Assembly: GCF_006715165.1 (NCBI RefSeq)
Contig: NZ_VFMS01000001.1
Span: 1,612,001 to 1,676,000, forward strand
DNA length: 64,000 nucleotides
DNA from: Arthrobacter sp. SLBN-122
GTDB lineage: Bacteria > Actinomycetota > Actinomycetes > Actinomycetales > Micrococcaceae
Reading direction: 5' to 3'
Under the pieces are notes generated by a model. That model had not been told where the DNA came from. It did not search any database and was given only the letters and a program-made list of their open reading frames with translations. Shown one piece after another: positions 1-9,040 of this stretch. Made by a program: the position numbers and the translations under genes. Every line of letters starts with the position of its first letter. Position 1 is the stretch's first letter.

Positions 1-167
1 TCAACGTCATCGGCAACGTGCTGGCAACAGTCGTCGTCGGCAAATGGGAGAAAGACTTCGACCTGGCACAGGCCCGCGACGTGATACACGCATCGGGTCG
101 AAAGAAAAACGAACTCCCGGCAAGGACGGCCGACCACGTCGAGACCGAGACGGTCGACGCCCACTAA
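1..167 (+). CDS. C-terminal end of a dicarboxylate/cation symporter (DctA-like), truncated by window edge
   Basis: Only the last 54 residues are present (frame starting at base 3, TAA at 165-167). They read NVIGNVLATVVVGKWEKDFD and then a hydrophilic tail. The pattern of a final helix ending in a G-N-x-x-A-T-V-V-V-x-K-W motif is what I know from the C-terminus of DctA-type sodium or proton:dicarboxylate symporters (DAACS family). Those proteins import C4-dicarboxylates across the cytoplasmic membrane. The following genes act on hydroxy- and dicarboxylic acids, which fits an uptake gene at the head of the cluster. Most of the protein lies outside the window, so the call is tentative. Confidence 0.6.
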   Translation, partial: NVIGNVLATVVVGKWEKDFDLAQARDVIHASGRKKNELPARTADHVETETVDAH

Positions 168-174
168 ACCCTGT

Positions 175-207
175 CAGGGCCGCCTCTCTCCCCGGGGGGC
201 GGCCCTG
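175..207 (+). terminator. Hairpin terminator after the symporter gene
   Basis: A perfect 10-bp inverted repeat (cagggccgcc at 175-184, ggcggccctg at 198-207) with a 13-base loop begins 8 bases after the stop codon. No clear T-run follows, as is common in high-GC actinobacteria. Confidence 0.6.
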
Positions 208-266
208 CCCGGTGCGTACTTCACCCAGCACCAGCCCACCGCTATACCGACGAGGAACACCACACC

Positions 267-1214
267 ATGGCCCGGCGCATACTCATCACTACCGACTACC
301 TGCACGCCGGAGATGCCGTCTACGACCTCCTCCGCGACCATGGCCTGGAACCCGTCTACGCACCGTCCAGAGGCTCACGGACACTGGAGGAACGCCGCTC
401 GTTGTTCGACGGCATCTCCGGAGCCATCCTCGCCAGCGAACCGGTCACCGCCGACATGCTCTCCGCCGCCGCATCCCTGAAAGTCATCGCCCGCAGCGGC
501 GTGGGATACGACTCCATCGACGTCGAGGCCGCGGCCGCACAAGGAATCAAGGTCTGCAACGCCCCGGGCACCAACCACCACTCCGTCGCCGAACTGGCCA
601 TCGGACTGATCATCATGTCCGCACGCCGCCTACTGGAGGTCACCACCGCCGTCCGCCACGGCCGCTGGCCCCGGGAAGCCGGCCACGAACTGCGCGGATC
701 CACTCTCGGCATCATCGGCTACGGTCCCAGCGGACGCGCCACCGCGAACCTGGGCGCAGCGCTCGGCATGAACGTGCTGGTCAGCACCGCCCACCCGGAC
801 CCAGCAAACACCACATTCCAGTACACGGATCTCGACACCGTCATCGCCAGCGCCGACTACCTCTCCCTGCATACCCGCGGAGGCCAAAGCCCCCGCAAAC
901 TCATCGACGCGCCCCGGCTGCAAACAATGAAACCCACCGCGGTCCTCATCAACACCGCACGCGGCTCCCTCGTGGACGAACAAGCCTTGGCCAAAGCACT
1001 CTCCGACGGAACCATCGCCGGCGCCGCGCTGGACGTACTCGAGAGCGAACCCCTACCCGACGACAGCCCTCTACGCGGCCTGGACAACCTGGTCATCACC
1101 TCCCACCTCGCCGGACAAACGATCGAGGCACGGGCACGGGCCGGCCTGGCAGCCGCACACGCCGTCATCGACGTCCTCGAAAACCGCGAACCGGCCCACC
1201 CGGTCGATCGCTAA
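267..1214 (+). CDS. D-isomer-specific 2-hydroxyacid dehydrogenase (NAD-dependent, PGDH-like)
   Basis: This 315-residue protein has the two-domain layout of the D-2-hydroxyacid dehydrogenase family, which interconverts 2-hydroxy and 2-keto acids with NAD(H) in the cytoplasm. Visible signatures are the Rossmann glycine motif at residues 151-156 (GYGPSG), the catalytic Arg in NTARGS (R232), the Glu in ESEPLP (E261) and the catalytic His in TSHLAG (H280). The length matches short-form members without a regulatory domain. The gene lies 99 bases after the symporter and 36 bases before the tartrate-dehydrogenase-like gene on the same strand, so a hydroxyacid substrate from that pathway is likely. 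Closest-looking relatives are phosphoglycerate and glyoxylate/hydroxypyruvate reductases; the true substrate cannot be read from sequence. Confidence 0.88.
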   Translation: MARRILITTDYLHAGDAVYDLLRDHGLEPVYAPSRGSRTLEERRSLFDGISGAILASEPVTADMLSAAASLKVIARSGVGYDSIDVEAAAAQGIKVCNAPGTNHHSVAELAIGLIIMSARRLLEVTTAVRHGRWPREAGHELRGSTLGIIGYGPSGRATANLGAALGMNVLVSTAHPDPANTTFQYTDLDTVIASADYLSLHTRGGQSPRKLIDAPRLQTMKPTAVLINTARGSLVDEQALAKALSDGTIAGAALDVLESEPLPDDSPLRGLDNLVITSHLAGQTIEARARAGLAAAHAVIDVLENREPAHPVDR

Positions 1215-1250
1215 CCCCAAACACCCGACAACGACGAAGAAGGTTCCCTG

Positions 1251-2420
1251 ATGTCGAAACCCCACCGCATCGCAGTCATTCCCGGCGACGGAATCGGCAC
1301 CGAAGTCGTACCCGAAGGACTGCGCGTCCTGGACGCCGCAGCCTCAGCCTTCGACCTCAACCTCAAATACGAGCACTTCGATTACGCCTCGGCTGACTAC
1401 TACACCCGGCACGGCAAAATGCTGCCCGACGGGTGGTTCGAGGAACTAAACCAGTTCGACTCCATCTTCTTCGGCGCCGTCGGCTGGCCCGACGTCGTCC
1501 CTGACCACGTATCGCTGTGGGGAAGCCTGCTGCAGTTCCGCCGGCATTTCGACCAGTACGTCAGCCTGCGCCCGGTCAAGCTCCTTCCCGGGGTGCCCAG
1601 CCCCCTGACCGGCCGCGTCCCGGGCGACGTGGACTTCTACGTCGTGCGCGAAAACACCGAAGGCGAATACTCCAGCATCGGTGGGAAAATCTTCGAAGGC
1701 ACCGACCGCGAAACCGTGGTCCAGGAAACCGTCATGACCCGCACCGGCGTGGACCGGATCCTCAAGTACGCCTTCGACCTCGCCCAAAGCCGGCCCAAGA
1801 AGCACCTGACCTCCGCCACGAAGAGCAACGGCATCTCCATCACCATGCCCTACTGGGACGAACGCGTGGAAGCCATGGCGAAGGGTTTCAAGGACCTGAA
1901 GGTCGACAAATACCACATCGACATCCTGGCCGCGAACTTCGTCATGCACCCGGACTGGTTCGACGTCGTCGTCGCCAGCAACCTCTTCGGCGACATCCTT
2001 TCTGACCTGGGCCCGGCCTGCACCGGGACTATCGGCATCGCCCCGAGCGGCAACATCAACCCCGAACGCCGGTTCCCCAGCCTCTTCGAGCCCGTCCACG
2101 GCTCCGCGCCGGACATTGCCGGCAAGGGCATCGCCAACCCCATCGGCCAGATCTGGTGCGCCGCAATGATGCTGGACCACCTGGGGGAACCCGAGGCCGC
2201 AACCGCCATCACCACCGCCATGGAAACCGTGCTCGCCGATGGACATCAGGCACTCACACCGGACATGGGCGGCAATGCCACCACAAAGGAACTGGGCAAA
2301 GCCGTGGCATCGTCCCTGACTGCATCATGGCCCCCTCGACCGGCCCCAGCAACGGGCGCACACCCGCCGTCGGAGAGCGGATCATGCTCCGCCAGCACCT
2401 CCACTGGCGACGGCTCATAG
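1251..2420 (+). CDS. Tartrate/D-malate-type decarboxylating dehydrogenase (isopropylmalate dehydrogenase family)
   Basis: This 389-residue protein opens with KPHRIAVIPGDGIGTEV, the hallmark of the isocitrate/isopropylmalate dehydrogenase superfamily. The segment around FDYASADYYTRHGKMLPDGW and the motifs SLRPVKLLPG, VVRENTEGEYS and LFEPVHGSAPDIAGKG fit the tartrate dehydrogenase/D-malate dehydrogenase branch (TtuC/DmlA). These NAD- and Mn-dependent enzymes oxidise and decarboxylate tartrate, D-malate or isopropylmalate. AGAAGG sits a few bases ahead of the ATG. Family members end shortly after the ELGKAV helix; here about 40 further residues, low in complexity and rich in Pro and Ser, continue to 2420. 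That tail overlaps the next small gene and may reflect a lost stop codon. Neighbours (symporter, hydroxyacid dehydrogenase, CitE-like lyase) support a role in hydroxy-dicarboxylate catabolism. Confidence 0.87.
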   Translation: MSKPHRIAVIPGDGIGTEVVPEGLRVLDAAASAFDLNLKYEHFDYASADYYTRHGKMLPDGWFEELNQFDSIFFGAVGWPDVVPDHVSLWGSLLQFRRHFDQYVSLRPVKLLPGVPSPLTGRVPGDVDFYVVRENTEGEYSSIGGKIFEGTDRETVVQETVMTRTGVDRILKYAFDLAQSRPKKHLTSATKSNGISITMPYWDERVEAMAKGFKDLKVDKYHIDILAANFVMHPDWFDVVVASNLFGDILSDLGPACTGTIGIAPSGNINPERRFPSLFEPVHGSAPDIAGKGIANPIGQIWCAAMMLDHLGEPEAATAITTAMETVLADGHQALTPDMGGNATTKELGKAVASSLTASWPPRPAPATGAHPPSESGSCSASTSTGDGS

Positions 2421-2596
2421 GATCGACCGTTCAGATCCGCCAGCACGGCCAACTCATCCGCACTGGAACCGTGGATGACGCCATGGCAGACTCCACAGCT
2501 CTCTGGATCGCAGGCGACGCCACCCAACCACGCACCATGTACGAAGCCGCGCCCCGGATCGAGGTGTGGGCGCACCCGGAAGAAGCCGAAGACTGA
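2384..2596 (+). CDS. Small conserved-looking protein of unknown function (70 aa)
   Basis: I chose the ATG at 2384 because GGAGAG lies 6 bases upstream; an upstream in-frame ATG at 2327 would give 89 residues but has no such site. The protein reads as one compact beta-rich domain (GSTVQIRQHGQLIRTGTVDD, then a TALWIAG strand and EVWAHP near the end) with a short acidic tail. I associate similar small proteins with Arthrobacter genomes but know no function. The gene overlaps the 3' end of the dehydrogenase by 37 bases in another frame and precedes the CitE-like gene, so it is probably co-transcribed with the carboxylate cluster. Confidence 0.5.
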   Translation: MLRQHLHWRRLIGSTVQIRQHGQLIRTGTVDDAMADSTALWIAGDATQPRTMYEAAPRIEVWAHPEEAED

Positions 2597-2653
2597 TCTG
2601 CTACCGCACGACCTCGACAGCACCATCGCATGACTGAACTAGCACGGAGACCC

Positions 2654-3571
2654 ATGACGCAGCCCACCTACATGCCCCAAAGCACCGAAGACACCTCCTA
2701 CACCTCCCCGGTGCTAAGCAATGTGCTCCCGGGCTTCGTCCCTGAACGCAATATCTCCGCAGAGATCGCCCGCTCCTGGCTGTTGGTCAATGCCATGAAG
2801 CCGGAGCTCTTCGCACAGTCGGCCGTCTCCCGTGCCGACTCGATCATCCTGGATATTGAAGATGCGGTGGACCCGTCCCAGAAGGACCAGGCCCGCGGCA
2901 ACGTGATTGACTGGCTGACCGCCGGCGGCAAGGCCTGGGTCCGGATCAATGACGCCACCAGCCCGTTCTGGGCCGATGACCTCGCCGGGCTGCGCGGCAC
3001 GCCGGGCCTGCTGGGCGTCATGCTCGCCAAGACCGAATCCGCGGACCAGGTCACCGAGAGCTTCCACCGCATGGACGGCAAGACCCCCGTGATCCCCCTG
3101 GTGGAATCCGCCCTCGGCATCGAGGAAGCCAACCACATCGCCAAGGCCCAGGGCGCGTTCCGCCTGGCCTTCGGTTCCGGCGACTTCCGCCGCGACACGG
3201 GCATGGCCGCCACCCCGGAAGCCATGGCCTACCCGCGCGCCAAGCTCGTGGTCGCCAGCCGCGTGGGCAACCTGCCCGGCCCCATCGACGGCCCCACCGT
3301 CGGCACCAACCACCCCATCCTGCGCGAGCAGACCGGCATCACCGTAATGATGGGCATGACCGGCAAGCTCTGCCTGGCCATCGACCAGACCCCGGTCATC
3401 AACGAGGTCATCAGCCCCACGCCGTCCGACGTCACCTGGGCCACCGACTTCATGAACGACTTCGAAGCCAACGGCCGCGTCATCCGCGACGGCTCCGAGC
3501 TGCCCCGCCTGGGCCGCGCCGAGAAGATCATGAAACTCGCCGTCGCCTTTGGCGTGGACCCGGCACACTAA
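2654..3571 (+). CDS. CitE-like HpcH/HpaI aldolase / CoA-ester lyase family protein
   Basis: The reading frame is open from 2630, but the ATG at 2654 follows a GGAG and is preferred (305 residues). The protein contains RSWLLVNAMKPELF, then SIILDIEDAVDP, the metal- and substrate-binding strand typical of citrate lyase beta subunit-like enzymes, followed by WVRINDATS and a PLVESALGIEEA segment that supplies the conserved Glu. This TIM-barrel family cleaves or forms C-C bonds next to carboxyl or CoA-ester groups (malyl-, citramalyl- or citryl-CoA, or hydroxy-keto acids). Absence of citrate lyase alpha and gamma genes nearby argues against a citrate lyase complex. Its place between the tartrate-type dehydrogenase and a FAH-fold hydrolase suggests a late step of the same carboxylate pathway. 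Confidence 0.82.
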   Translation: MTQPTYMPQSTEDTSYTSPVLSNVLPGFVPERNISAEIARSWLLVNAMKPELFAQSAVSRADSIILDIEDAVDPSQKDQARGNVIDWLTAGGKAWVRINDATSPFWADDLAGLRGTPGLLGVMLAKTESADQVTESFHRMDGKTPVIPLVESALGIEEANHIAKAQGAFRLAFGSGDFRRDTGMAATPEAMAYPRAKLVVASRVGNLPGPIDGPTVGTNHPILREQTGITVMMGMTGKLCLAIDQTPVINEVISPTPSDVTWATDFMNDFEANGRVIRDGSELPRLGRAEKIMKLAVAFGVDPAH

Positions 3572-3684
3572 CGCCCGCTCCCGACTCGGACGCCTGCATG
3601 AGGCGGCCAAGGCGAACAACCAGGCCCTTCGCACGTCCGACCCGAGCAGCCTCATCAGCAAACACAACCATGAAGAGAGAACGA

Positions 3685-4506
3685 ATGGCTTACGCAAACT
3701 ACCGGTATAAGGGTCACAACTACCTCGGCGAAGTTCACGGCGATTACCTCATCCCGTTAGCCGGGCTCACCGACATCGGACCGGAAACCTCCGCCGATCT
3801 CCTTGCCAGTGCCGCCCGTCTGACCGAATCCCGGGTTCCCCTATCCGAAGTCACCCTGCGCGCGGCGTCACCGAGGGCTGGCAAGATCCTCTGCGTGGGC
3901 CTGAACTACAAAGACCATGCCGATGACCCCAGCACGGCCACCTTTCCCGTCCTTTTCCCCAAGTACACATCCACCCTCATAGGACCGGCCGACGACATCA
4001 TCCTTCCCCCGGAATCCACCCAGGTCGACTTCGAGGGCGAACTCGCCGTCATCATCGGCAAGACAGGCCGCCGCATCGCCGAACACAACGCCATGGAGCA
4101 CATCCTTGGCTACTGCGTCTCCAACGACGTAACCATGCGCGACTTCCAGAACAAGTCCCACCAATGGCTGCAGGGCAAGATCTGGGACAACACCACCCCG
4201 CTCGGCCCGCACATCGTCACGCCGGCAGACACCGACATCAGCAAAGCTGGCATCAGCACCACCCTGAACGGGGAAGTGGTACAGAAATCCGACCTCTCCC
4301 ACCTGATCTTCAGCATCCCCACACTCATCGCCACCATCTCCGAATTCACCACCCTGGAACCAGGGGACGTCATCCTCACCGGTACACCAGCCGGAGTCGG
4401 TTACCGCCGGGACCCCCAACTATTCCTCAAGGACGGCGACGCCATCACCGTGGCCGTCGAAGGAGTCGGCAGCATCACCAACACCGTTAGGGCAGAAGCC
4501 AGCTGA
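3685..4506 (+). CDS. Fumarylacetoacetate hydrolase (FAH) family protein
   Basis: The frame is open from 3598, yet the ATG at 3685 is directly preceded by GAAGAGAGA and gives the usual short-FAH length (273 residues). A small N-terminal domain is followed by the FAH fold: KILCVGLNYKDHA, then FEGELAVIIGK with metal-binding acidic residues, NDVTMRDFQ, and the C-terminal GDVILTGTPAGVG. Family members hydrolyse C-C bonds of acylpyruvates, decarboxylate oxaloacetate, or isomerise/decarboxylate aromatic-ring cleavage products, using Mg or Mn. It closes the carboxylate cluster; an acylpyruvase or oxaloacetate decarboxylase role would suit the neighbouring enzymes, but that is inference. Confidence 0.86.
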   Translation: MAYANYRYKGHNYLGEVHGDYLIPLAGLTDIGPETSADLLASAARLTESRVPLSEVTLRAASPRAGKILCVGLNYKDHADDPSTATFPVLFPKYTSTLIGPADDIILPPESTQVDFEGELAVIIGKTGRRIAEHNAMEHILGYCVSNDVTMRDFQNKSHQWLQGKIWDNTTPLGPHIVTPADTDISKAGISTTLNGEVVQKSDLSHLIFSIPTLIATISEFTTLEPGDVILTGTPAGVGYRRDPQLFLKDGDAITVAVEGVGSITNTVRAEAS

Positions 4507-4544
4507 CGAGAACCGGTATCAAGAAACCAACGCACTTCTGTCTC

Positions 4545-5171
4545 AGAAAACAAAAGCTTTTCGAGACACGCGTCCGCTTCCGCGCCCGCGCCGTCTTCTA
4601 CACTCCTGAAGTACTCTGCCGTCCCAAAGAACTCATGGCAGAAATCCATCGCTCACAAGTCCGGATCGCCTCCTGTATCGATGGCCACCTCCACCGAGAC
4701 GACACAACAACCCCCCGCATCATGAACGGCATCACCAAACTGGTCGAACTGCTGATCATCGACGAAGCCGAACGCCTCACCCCCACTGCACTGGAACTTC
4801 TCCGCGACAATCACGACCGCACCCACCTCGGGATCATCCTCATCGGCATGCCCGGCATCGACCAACGCTTCCGCCACTACCCCCAGCTATACAGCCGCCT
4901 CGGCTTCTCCCACCGCTACCGCCCGCTCGGCCGGGACGAACTCTTATTCGTCCTCGACCGGCACTGGAAAAGACTCGGCAGGACCTCGATCCGGACGACT
5001 TCACCGACACTCAAGCAATCGCCGCAATCGAACGCATCACCCGCGGCAACTTCCGGCTCCTCGAACGACTCTTCCCCCAGATCACCCGCGTACTGACCGA
5101 TCAACCAACTCGAAACCATCACCGACGACGTCATCGAAGCAGCCGCCAGCACCCTCGTTATAGGTAACTAA
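4545..5171 (+). pseudogene. Remnant of a transposition-type AAA ATPase (TniB/MuB/IstB-like)
   Basis: One frame (about 4545-4980) encodes an interior part of an AAA ATPase: AVFYTPEVLC, a Walker-B-like LLIIDEAERL, LGIILIGMPG and YSRLGFSHRY. The N-terminal Walker A portion is missing. Near 4980 the homologous reading jumps to another frame (DLDPDDFTDTQAIAAIERIT and onward) and near 5100 it jumps again (INQLETITDDVIEAAAS), ending at TAA 5169-5171. At least two frameshifts plus the missing 5' end mark it as a dead gene. Such ATPases are target-selection helpers of transposons. No transposase or terminal repeats are visible beside it, so this is a leftover of a mobile element lying between the carboxylate cluster and metH. 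Confidence 0.72.
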
Positions 5172-5398
5172 CGACAAAGAGCGCCACCAGAACACCGCCA
5201 AAAAGCTCAGGCCACAAGCGCCGTCGACCAAATCTCGTCCCTGAAGGCTCCGTGTCGCAACTGCACGACAATGGCGCCTAATCCCCAGCGTGGTCCTCTG
5301 TACGCGCCTTCGGTGGGAGACAGCTCCTTTGCCGGGTATATGCGATGAGCCGAGGGGAGCCTTCTGATTTTTAGGAGACAAAGAAGTTTTCCGAAATT
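5172..5398. other. Intergenic region with no recognisable gene
   Basis: This stretch lies between the dead ATPase and the 3' end of metH. I see no convincing terminator, RNA or conserved short frame in it. Confidence 0.6.
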
Positions 5399-8300
5399 TC
5401 ACACCTTGAAGTACTTCGCCTCCGGGTGGTGGAACACGAACGCGTCGGTGGACTGCTCGGGGTGCAGCATGAGCTCATCGCTGAGGACCACGCCCATGCG
5501 CTCCGGCTTCAGCAGCTCCGTCACCTTGCGCCGGTCCTCCATGTCAGGGCAGGCGGGGTAGCCGAGCGAGAACCGCGCACCGCGGTAGTCGAGCTTGAAA
5601 TACCCTGCCGTGTCCTTGGGCTCCTCGGCCACAAAACCGAGCTCCTTGCGGATCCGCGCGTGCCAGAACTCCGCCAGCGCCTCGGTGAGCTGCATGACCA
5701 GGCCATTGAGCTCGTAGTAGTCGCGGTACTGGTTGGCCGCGAACATCTTGGAGGTGAACTCCTCGATCTTGGAACCGGCGGTAACCAACTGCACCGGCAG
5801 CACGTCGATCTGCCCGGACTCGCGGGACTTCACGAAGTCAGCCAGGCACAGGTGCCGGTCGCGCCGCTGGCGCGGGAAATCGAACCGCAGGCGGTCGGTG
5901 CCGATCGGGCCGCCTGAACCACCGTCGGGGGCGAGCAGGCCTGCCTGGCCCAGGACGCCGTCGTGATCCTCGCCGTGGTGCAGCACCACCACCTGTTCAC
6001 CCTCGGAGACCACGGGGAAGTAGCCGTAGGCGACGGAGGCGTCCAGCATGCCCTCGCCCAGGACGCGGTCCAGCCAGTAGCGCAGGCGCGGCCGGCCTTC
6101 GCGTTCCACCAGTTCCTCGTAGGAGGCGCCGTCCTCGCCCCGGCCGGGCTTGAGGCCCCACTGCCCCATGAACGTGGCGCGCTCGTCAAGGAAGGCGGCG
6201 TAGTCGTGGAGCGAGACGCCGCGGACAATGCGCGTGCCCCAGAACGGCGGCACGGGGACCGGGTTGTCGGAGGTGACGTCGGACCGGCCGGGCATGGCTT
6301 CGGGCTCGGTCACCGTGAACTTCGCGCCGCCCTTGTGGATGCGCTTCTTCAGCGGCGGCAGGCCGACGTCCTCCGGTGATTCGCCGCGGGCCACGCGGAC
6401 CAAGGGCTCCATGAGGGACAGGCCCTCGAACGCGTCCTTGGCGTAGCGGACCACGCCGTCGAACTGCTCGGCGAGGTCCTGCTCCACGTAGGCGCGGGTG
6501 AGGGCCGCGCCGCCCAGGATGACCGGCCACTTCTTGGCGAGCCCGCGGGACTGCAGCTCCGCAAGGTTTTCCTTCATCACCACGGTGGACTTCACCAGCA
6601 ACCCGGACATGCCGATCACGTCGGCGTTGTGCTCCTCGGCGGCGGCCATGATCTCGGCGATGCCCTGCTTGATGCCGATGTTGACTACCTTGTAGCCGTT
6701 GTTGGTGAGGATGATGTCCACCAGGTTCTTGCCGATGTCGTGCACGTCGCCGCGGACGGTGGCGATGACCATGGTGCCCTTCCCAGAGGAGTCCGACTTC
6801 TCCATGTGCGGCTCCAGCAGGGCCACGGCGTTCTTCATGACCTCGGCGGACTGGAGGACGAAGGGCAGCTGCATTTCACCGGCACCGAAGCGTTCGCCCA
6901 CCACCTTCATGCCCTCGAGCAGGTGGTCGTTGATGATGCCCAGCGGGGTCATGCCCTCACTGCGGGCCAGGTCCAGGTCTGCCTCGAGGCCCTTGCCTTC
7001 GCCGTCGATGATGCGCCGTTCCAGGCGCGCGCCCGTGGGCAGCGCGGCGAGTTCGGCGGCGCGCTGGTCCTTGAGCGCTGCGGTGTCGACGCCGGCGAAC
7101 ATGTCGAGCATGATGGCGAGCGGATCGTAGGTAGTGTTGCCGTCGGCGTCGTATTCGCGGCGGTCCCAGACCAGGTCCAGGGCCACCTTGCGCTGGTCTT
7201 CCGGGATCGAGGCGAGCGGGACGATCTTGGCGGCGTCGATGATGCCGCTGGTCAGGCCGGCCTGAACGGCTTCATGCAGGAACACGGAGTTCAGCACGAT
7301 GCGCGCAGCGGGGTTCAGACCGAAGGAGACGTTGGACACGCCGAGGGTGGTGTTGATGCCCGGGTACTTCGTGGTGATCTGGCGGATGGCCTCGATAGTT
7401 TCGATGCCGTCGCGGCGGGTTTCCTCCTGGCCGGTGGCGACGGGGAAGGTGAGGCAGTCGACGATGATGTCTTCGACGCGCATGCCCCACTCGCCCACCA
7501 GGGCGTCGACGAGGCGGGAGGCGATGGCCACCTTGCCGTCCGTGGTGCGGGCCTGGCCCTGTTCGTCGATGGTCAGGGCGATGACGGCGGTGCCGTGTTC
7601 CTTCACCAACGGCATGATCCGGGCGAAGCGGCTGTTCGGACCGTCGCCGTCCTCGTAGTTGACCGAGTTGACCACCGGGCGGCCGCCAATGAGTTCCAGG
7701 CCGGCCTGCAGGACGGGCGGTTCGGTGGAGTCGATGACCAGCGGGAGGGTGGAGGCGGAGGCGAAGCGGCTCACCACCTCCTTGATGTCCGCGACGCCGT
7801 CGCGGCCCACGTAGTCGATGCAGACGTCCAGCAGGTGCGCGCCGACGCGGATCTGCTCGCGGGCGATGTCCACGCAGTCGTCCCAGCGCTCTTCGAGCAT
7901 GGCCTGGCGGAAGGCCTTGGAGCCGTTGGCGTTGGTGCGCTCACCAATGGCCAGGTAGGCAGACTCCTGGTCGAAGTTCACATGCTGGTAGAGGGAGGCG
8001 ACGCCGGCTTCGCGTTCTTCCGGGATTCTTGCCTGCTTTCCGCTGTTAGTGACCACGGCTTTGGCGCGGAAGGGCGCAAGACGTTCGACGACGGCGGCCA
8101 TGTGCTCTGGCGTCGTACCGCAGCAGCCGCCCACCAGGCCCAGGCCGAATTCGCGCACGAACTGCTCGTGCGCGGTGGCGAGTTCGGCGGGCGAGAGCGG
8201 GTAGTGCGCGCCGTTGGCGCCAAGGACGGGCAGCCCGGCGTTGGGCATGCAGGCGATGGCGACGGAGGACTGCTTCGAGAGGTGGCGGAGGTGCTCGCTC

Positions 8301-9040
8301 ATCTCGTCCGGACCGGTGGCGCAGTTCAGGCCGATGGCGTCGACGCCGAGCGGCTCGAGCGCGGTGAGCGCGGCGCCGATTTCGGAGCCCATCAGCATGG
8401 TGCCTGTGGTCTCGACCGTCACCTCGACGAAGATCGGGAGGCGAACTCCCTTGGAGACGATGGCCTGCTTGCAGCCGTTGACCGCGGCTTTGGTCTGCAG
8501 GAGGTCCTGGCTGGTTTCAATGAGGAACGCGTCCGCGCCGCCGTCGATGAGGCCCTCGGCCTGGAGGGCGAAGGTCTGCTTAAGGTAGTCGTAGCTGGTG
8601 TGGCCCAGGCTGGGGAGCTTGGTGCCGGGGCCCATGGAGCCGAGGACCCAGCGCATGCGGCCGTCCGTTTCCTCGGCCGCTTCGGCGCGTTCGCGGGCGA
8701 TTTTGGCGCCTTTTTGTGCGAGCTCCTCGATCCGGTCGTCAATGCCGTAGTCGGAGAGGTTGGACCAGTTGGCGCCGAAGGTGTTGGTTTCCACGGCGTC
8801 GATGCCGGTGGCGAAGTAGGCGTCGTGGATGTCAGCGATGACGTCCGGACGGGTGTCGTTGAGGATCTCGTTGCAGCCCTCCAGGTTCTGGAAGTCCGTG
8901 TCGAGCTGCAGGTCCCGGCCCTGGAGCATGGTGCCCATGGCTCCGTCTGCAATGACCACGCGGTGGTTCACGGCGTCCAGGAGTTCCTGGGAACGGGCGG
9001 GGCGGGGGACGGACTCGATGTCCAGTGCGAAACGAGGCAT
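5399..9040 (-). CDS. metH: Cobalamin-dependent methionine synthase MetH
   Basis: This 1213-residue enzyme transfers a methyl group from methyltetrahydrofolate to homocysteine through bound cobalamin. Four modules are seen in order. The homocysteine domain begins with VVIADGAMGTMLQ and has zinc ligands C240 and C306-C307 in GGCCGTTPEH. The folate domain includes AIGERTNANGSKAF. The cobalamin domain has a helical cap and the DVHDIGKN motif whose His (near residue 765) ligates cobalt. The C-terminal reactivation domain ends in FSLGYPACPDMEDRRKV, where S-adenosylmethionine binds during reductive repair. Length is normal for MetH. The start is the ATG at 9040; only about 65 bases separate it from the structured block upstream. 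Regulation is not evident; no clear B12 or SAM riboswitch was found. Confidence 0.97.
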   Translation of the reverse strand: MPRFALDIESVPRPARSQELLDAVNHRVVIADGAMGTMLQGRDLQLDTDFQNLEGCNEILNDTRPDVIADIHDAYFATGIDAVETNTFGANWSNLSDYGIDDRIEELAQKGAKIARERAEAAEETDGRMRWVLGSMGPGTKLPSLGHTSYDYLKQTFALQAEGLIDGGADAFLIETSQDLLQTKAAVNGCKQAIVSKGVRLPIFVEVTVETTGTMLMGSEIGAALTALEPLGVDAIGLNCATGPDEMSEHLRHLSKQSSVAIACMPNAGLPVLGANGAHYPLSPAELATAHEQFVREFGLGLVGGCCGTTPEHMAAVVERLAPFRAKAVVTNSGKQARIPEEREAGVASLYQHVNFDQESAYLAIGERTNANGSKAFRQAMLEERWDDCVDIAREQIRVGAHLLDVCIDYVGRDGVADIKEVVSRFASASTLPLVIDSTEPPVLQAGLELIGGRPVVNSVNYEDGDGPNSRFARIMPLVKEHGTAVIALTIDEQGQARTTDGKVAIASRLVDALVGEWGMRVEDIIVDCLTFPVATGQEETRRDGIETIEAIRQITTKYPGINTTLGVSNVSFGLNPAARIVLNSVFLHEAVQAGLTSGIIDAAKIVPLASIPEDQRKVALDLVWDRREYDADGNTTYDPLAIMLDMFAGVDTAALKDQRAAELAALPTGARLERRIIDGEGKGLEADLDLARSEGMTPLGIINDHLLEGMKVVGERFGAGEMQLPFVLQSAEVMKNAVALLEPHMEKSDSSGKGTMVIATVRGDVHDIGKNLVDIILTNNGYKVVNIGIKQGIAEIMAAAEEHNADVIGMSGLLVKSTVVMKENLAELQSRGLAKKWPVILGGAALTRAYVEQDLAEQFDGVVRYAKDAFEGLSLMEPLVRVARGESPEDVGLPPLKKRIHKGGAKFTVTEPEAMPGRSDVTSDNPVPVPPFWGTRIVRGVSLHDYAAFLDERATFMGQWGLKPGRGEDGASYEELVEREGRPRLRYWLDRVLGEGMLDASVAYGYFPVVSEGEQVVVLHHGEDHDGVLGQAGLLAPDGGSGGPIGTDRLRFDFPRQRRDRHLCLADFVKSRESGQIDVLPVQLVTAGSKIEEFTSKMFAANQYRDYYELNGLVMQLTEALAEFWHARIRKELGFVAEEPKDTAGYFKLDYRGARFSLGYPACPDMEDRRKVTELLKPERMGVVLSDELMLHPEQSTDAFVFHHPEAKYFKV

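Noticed and set aside
44..1396. 450-residue Arg/Pro-rich frame at the window start
   Set aside because: It overlaps the hydroxyacid dehydrogenase in another frame and has shadow composition.
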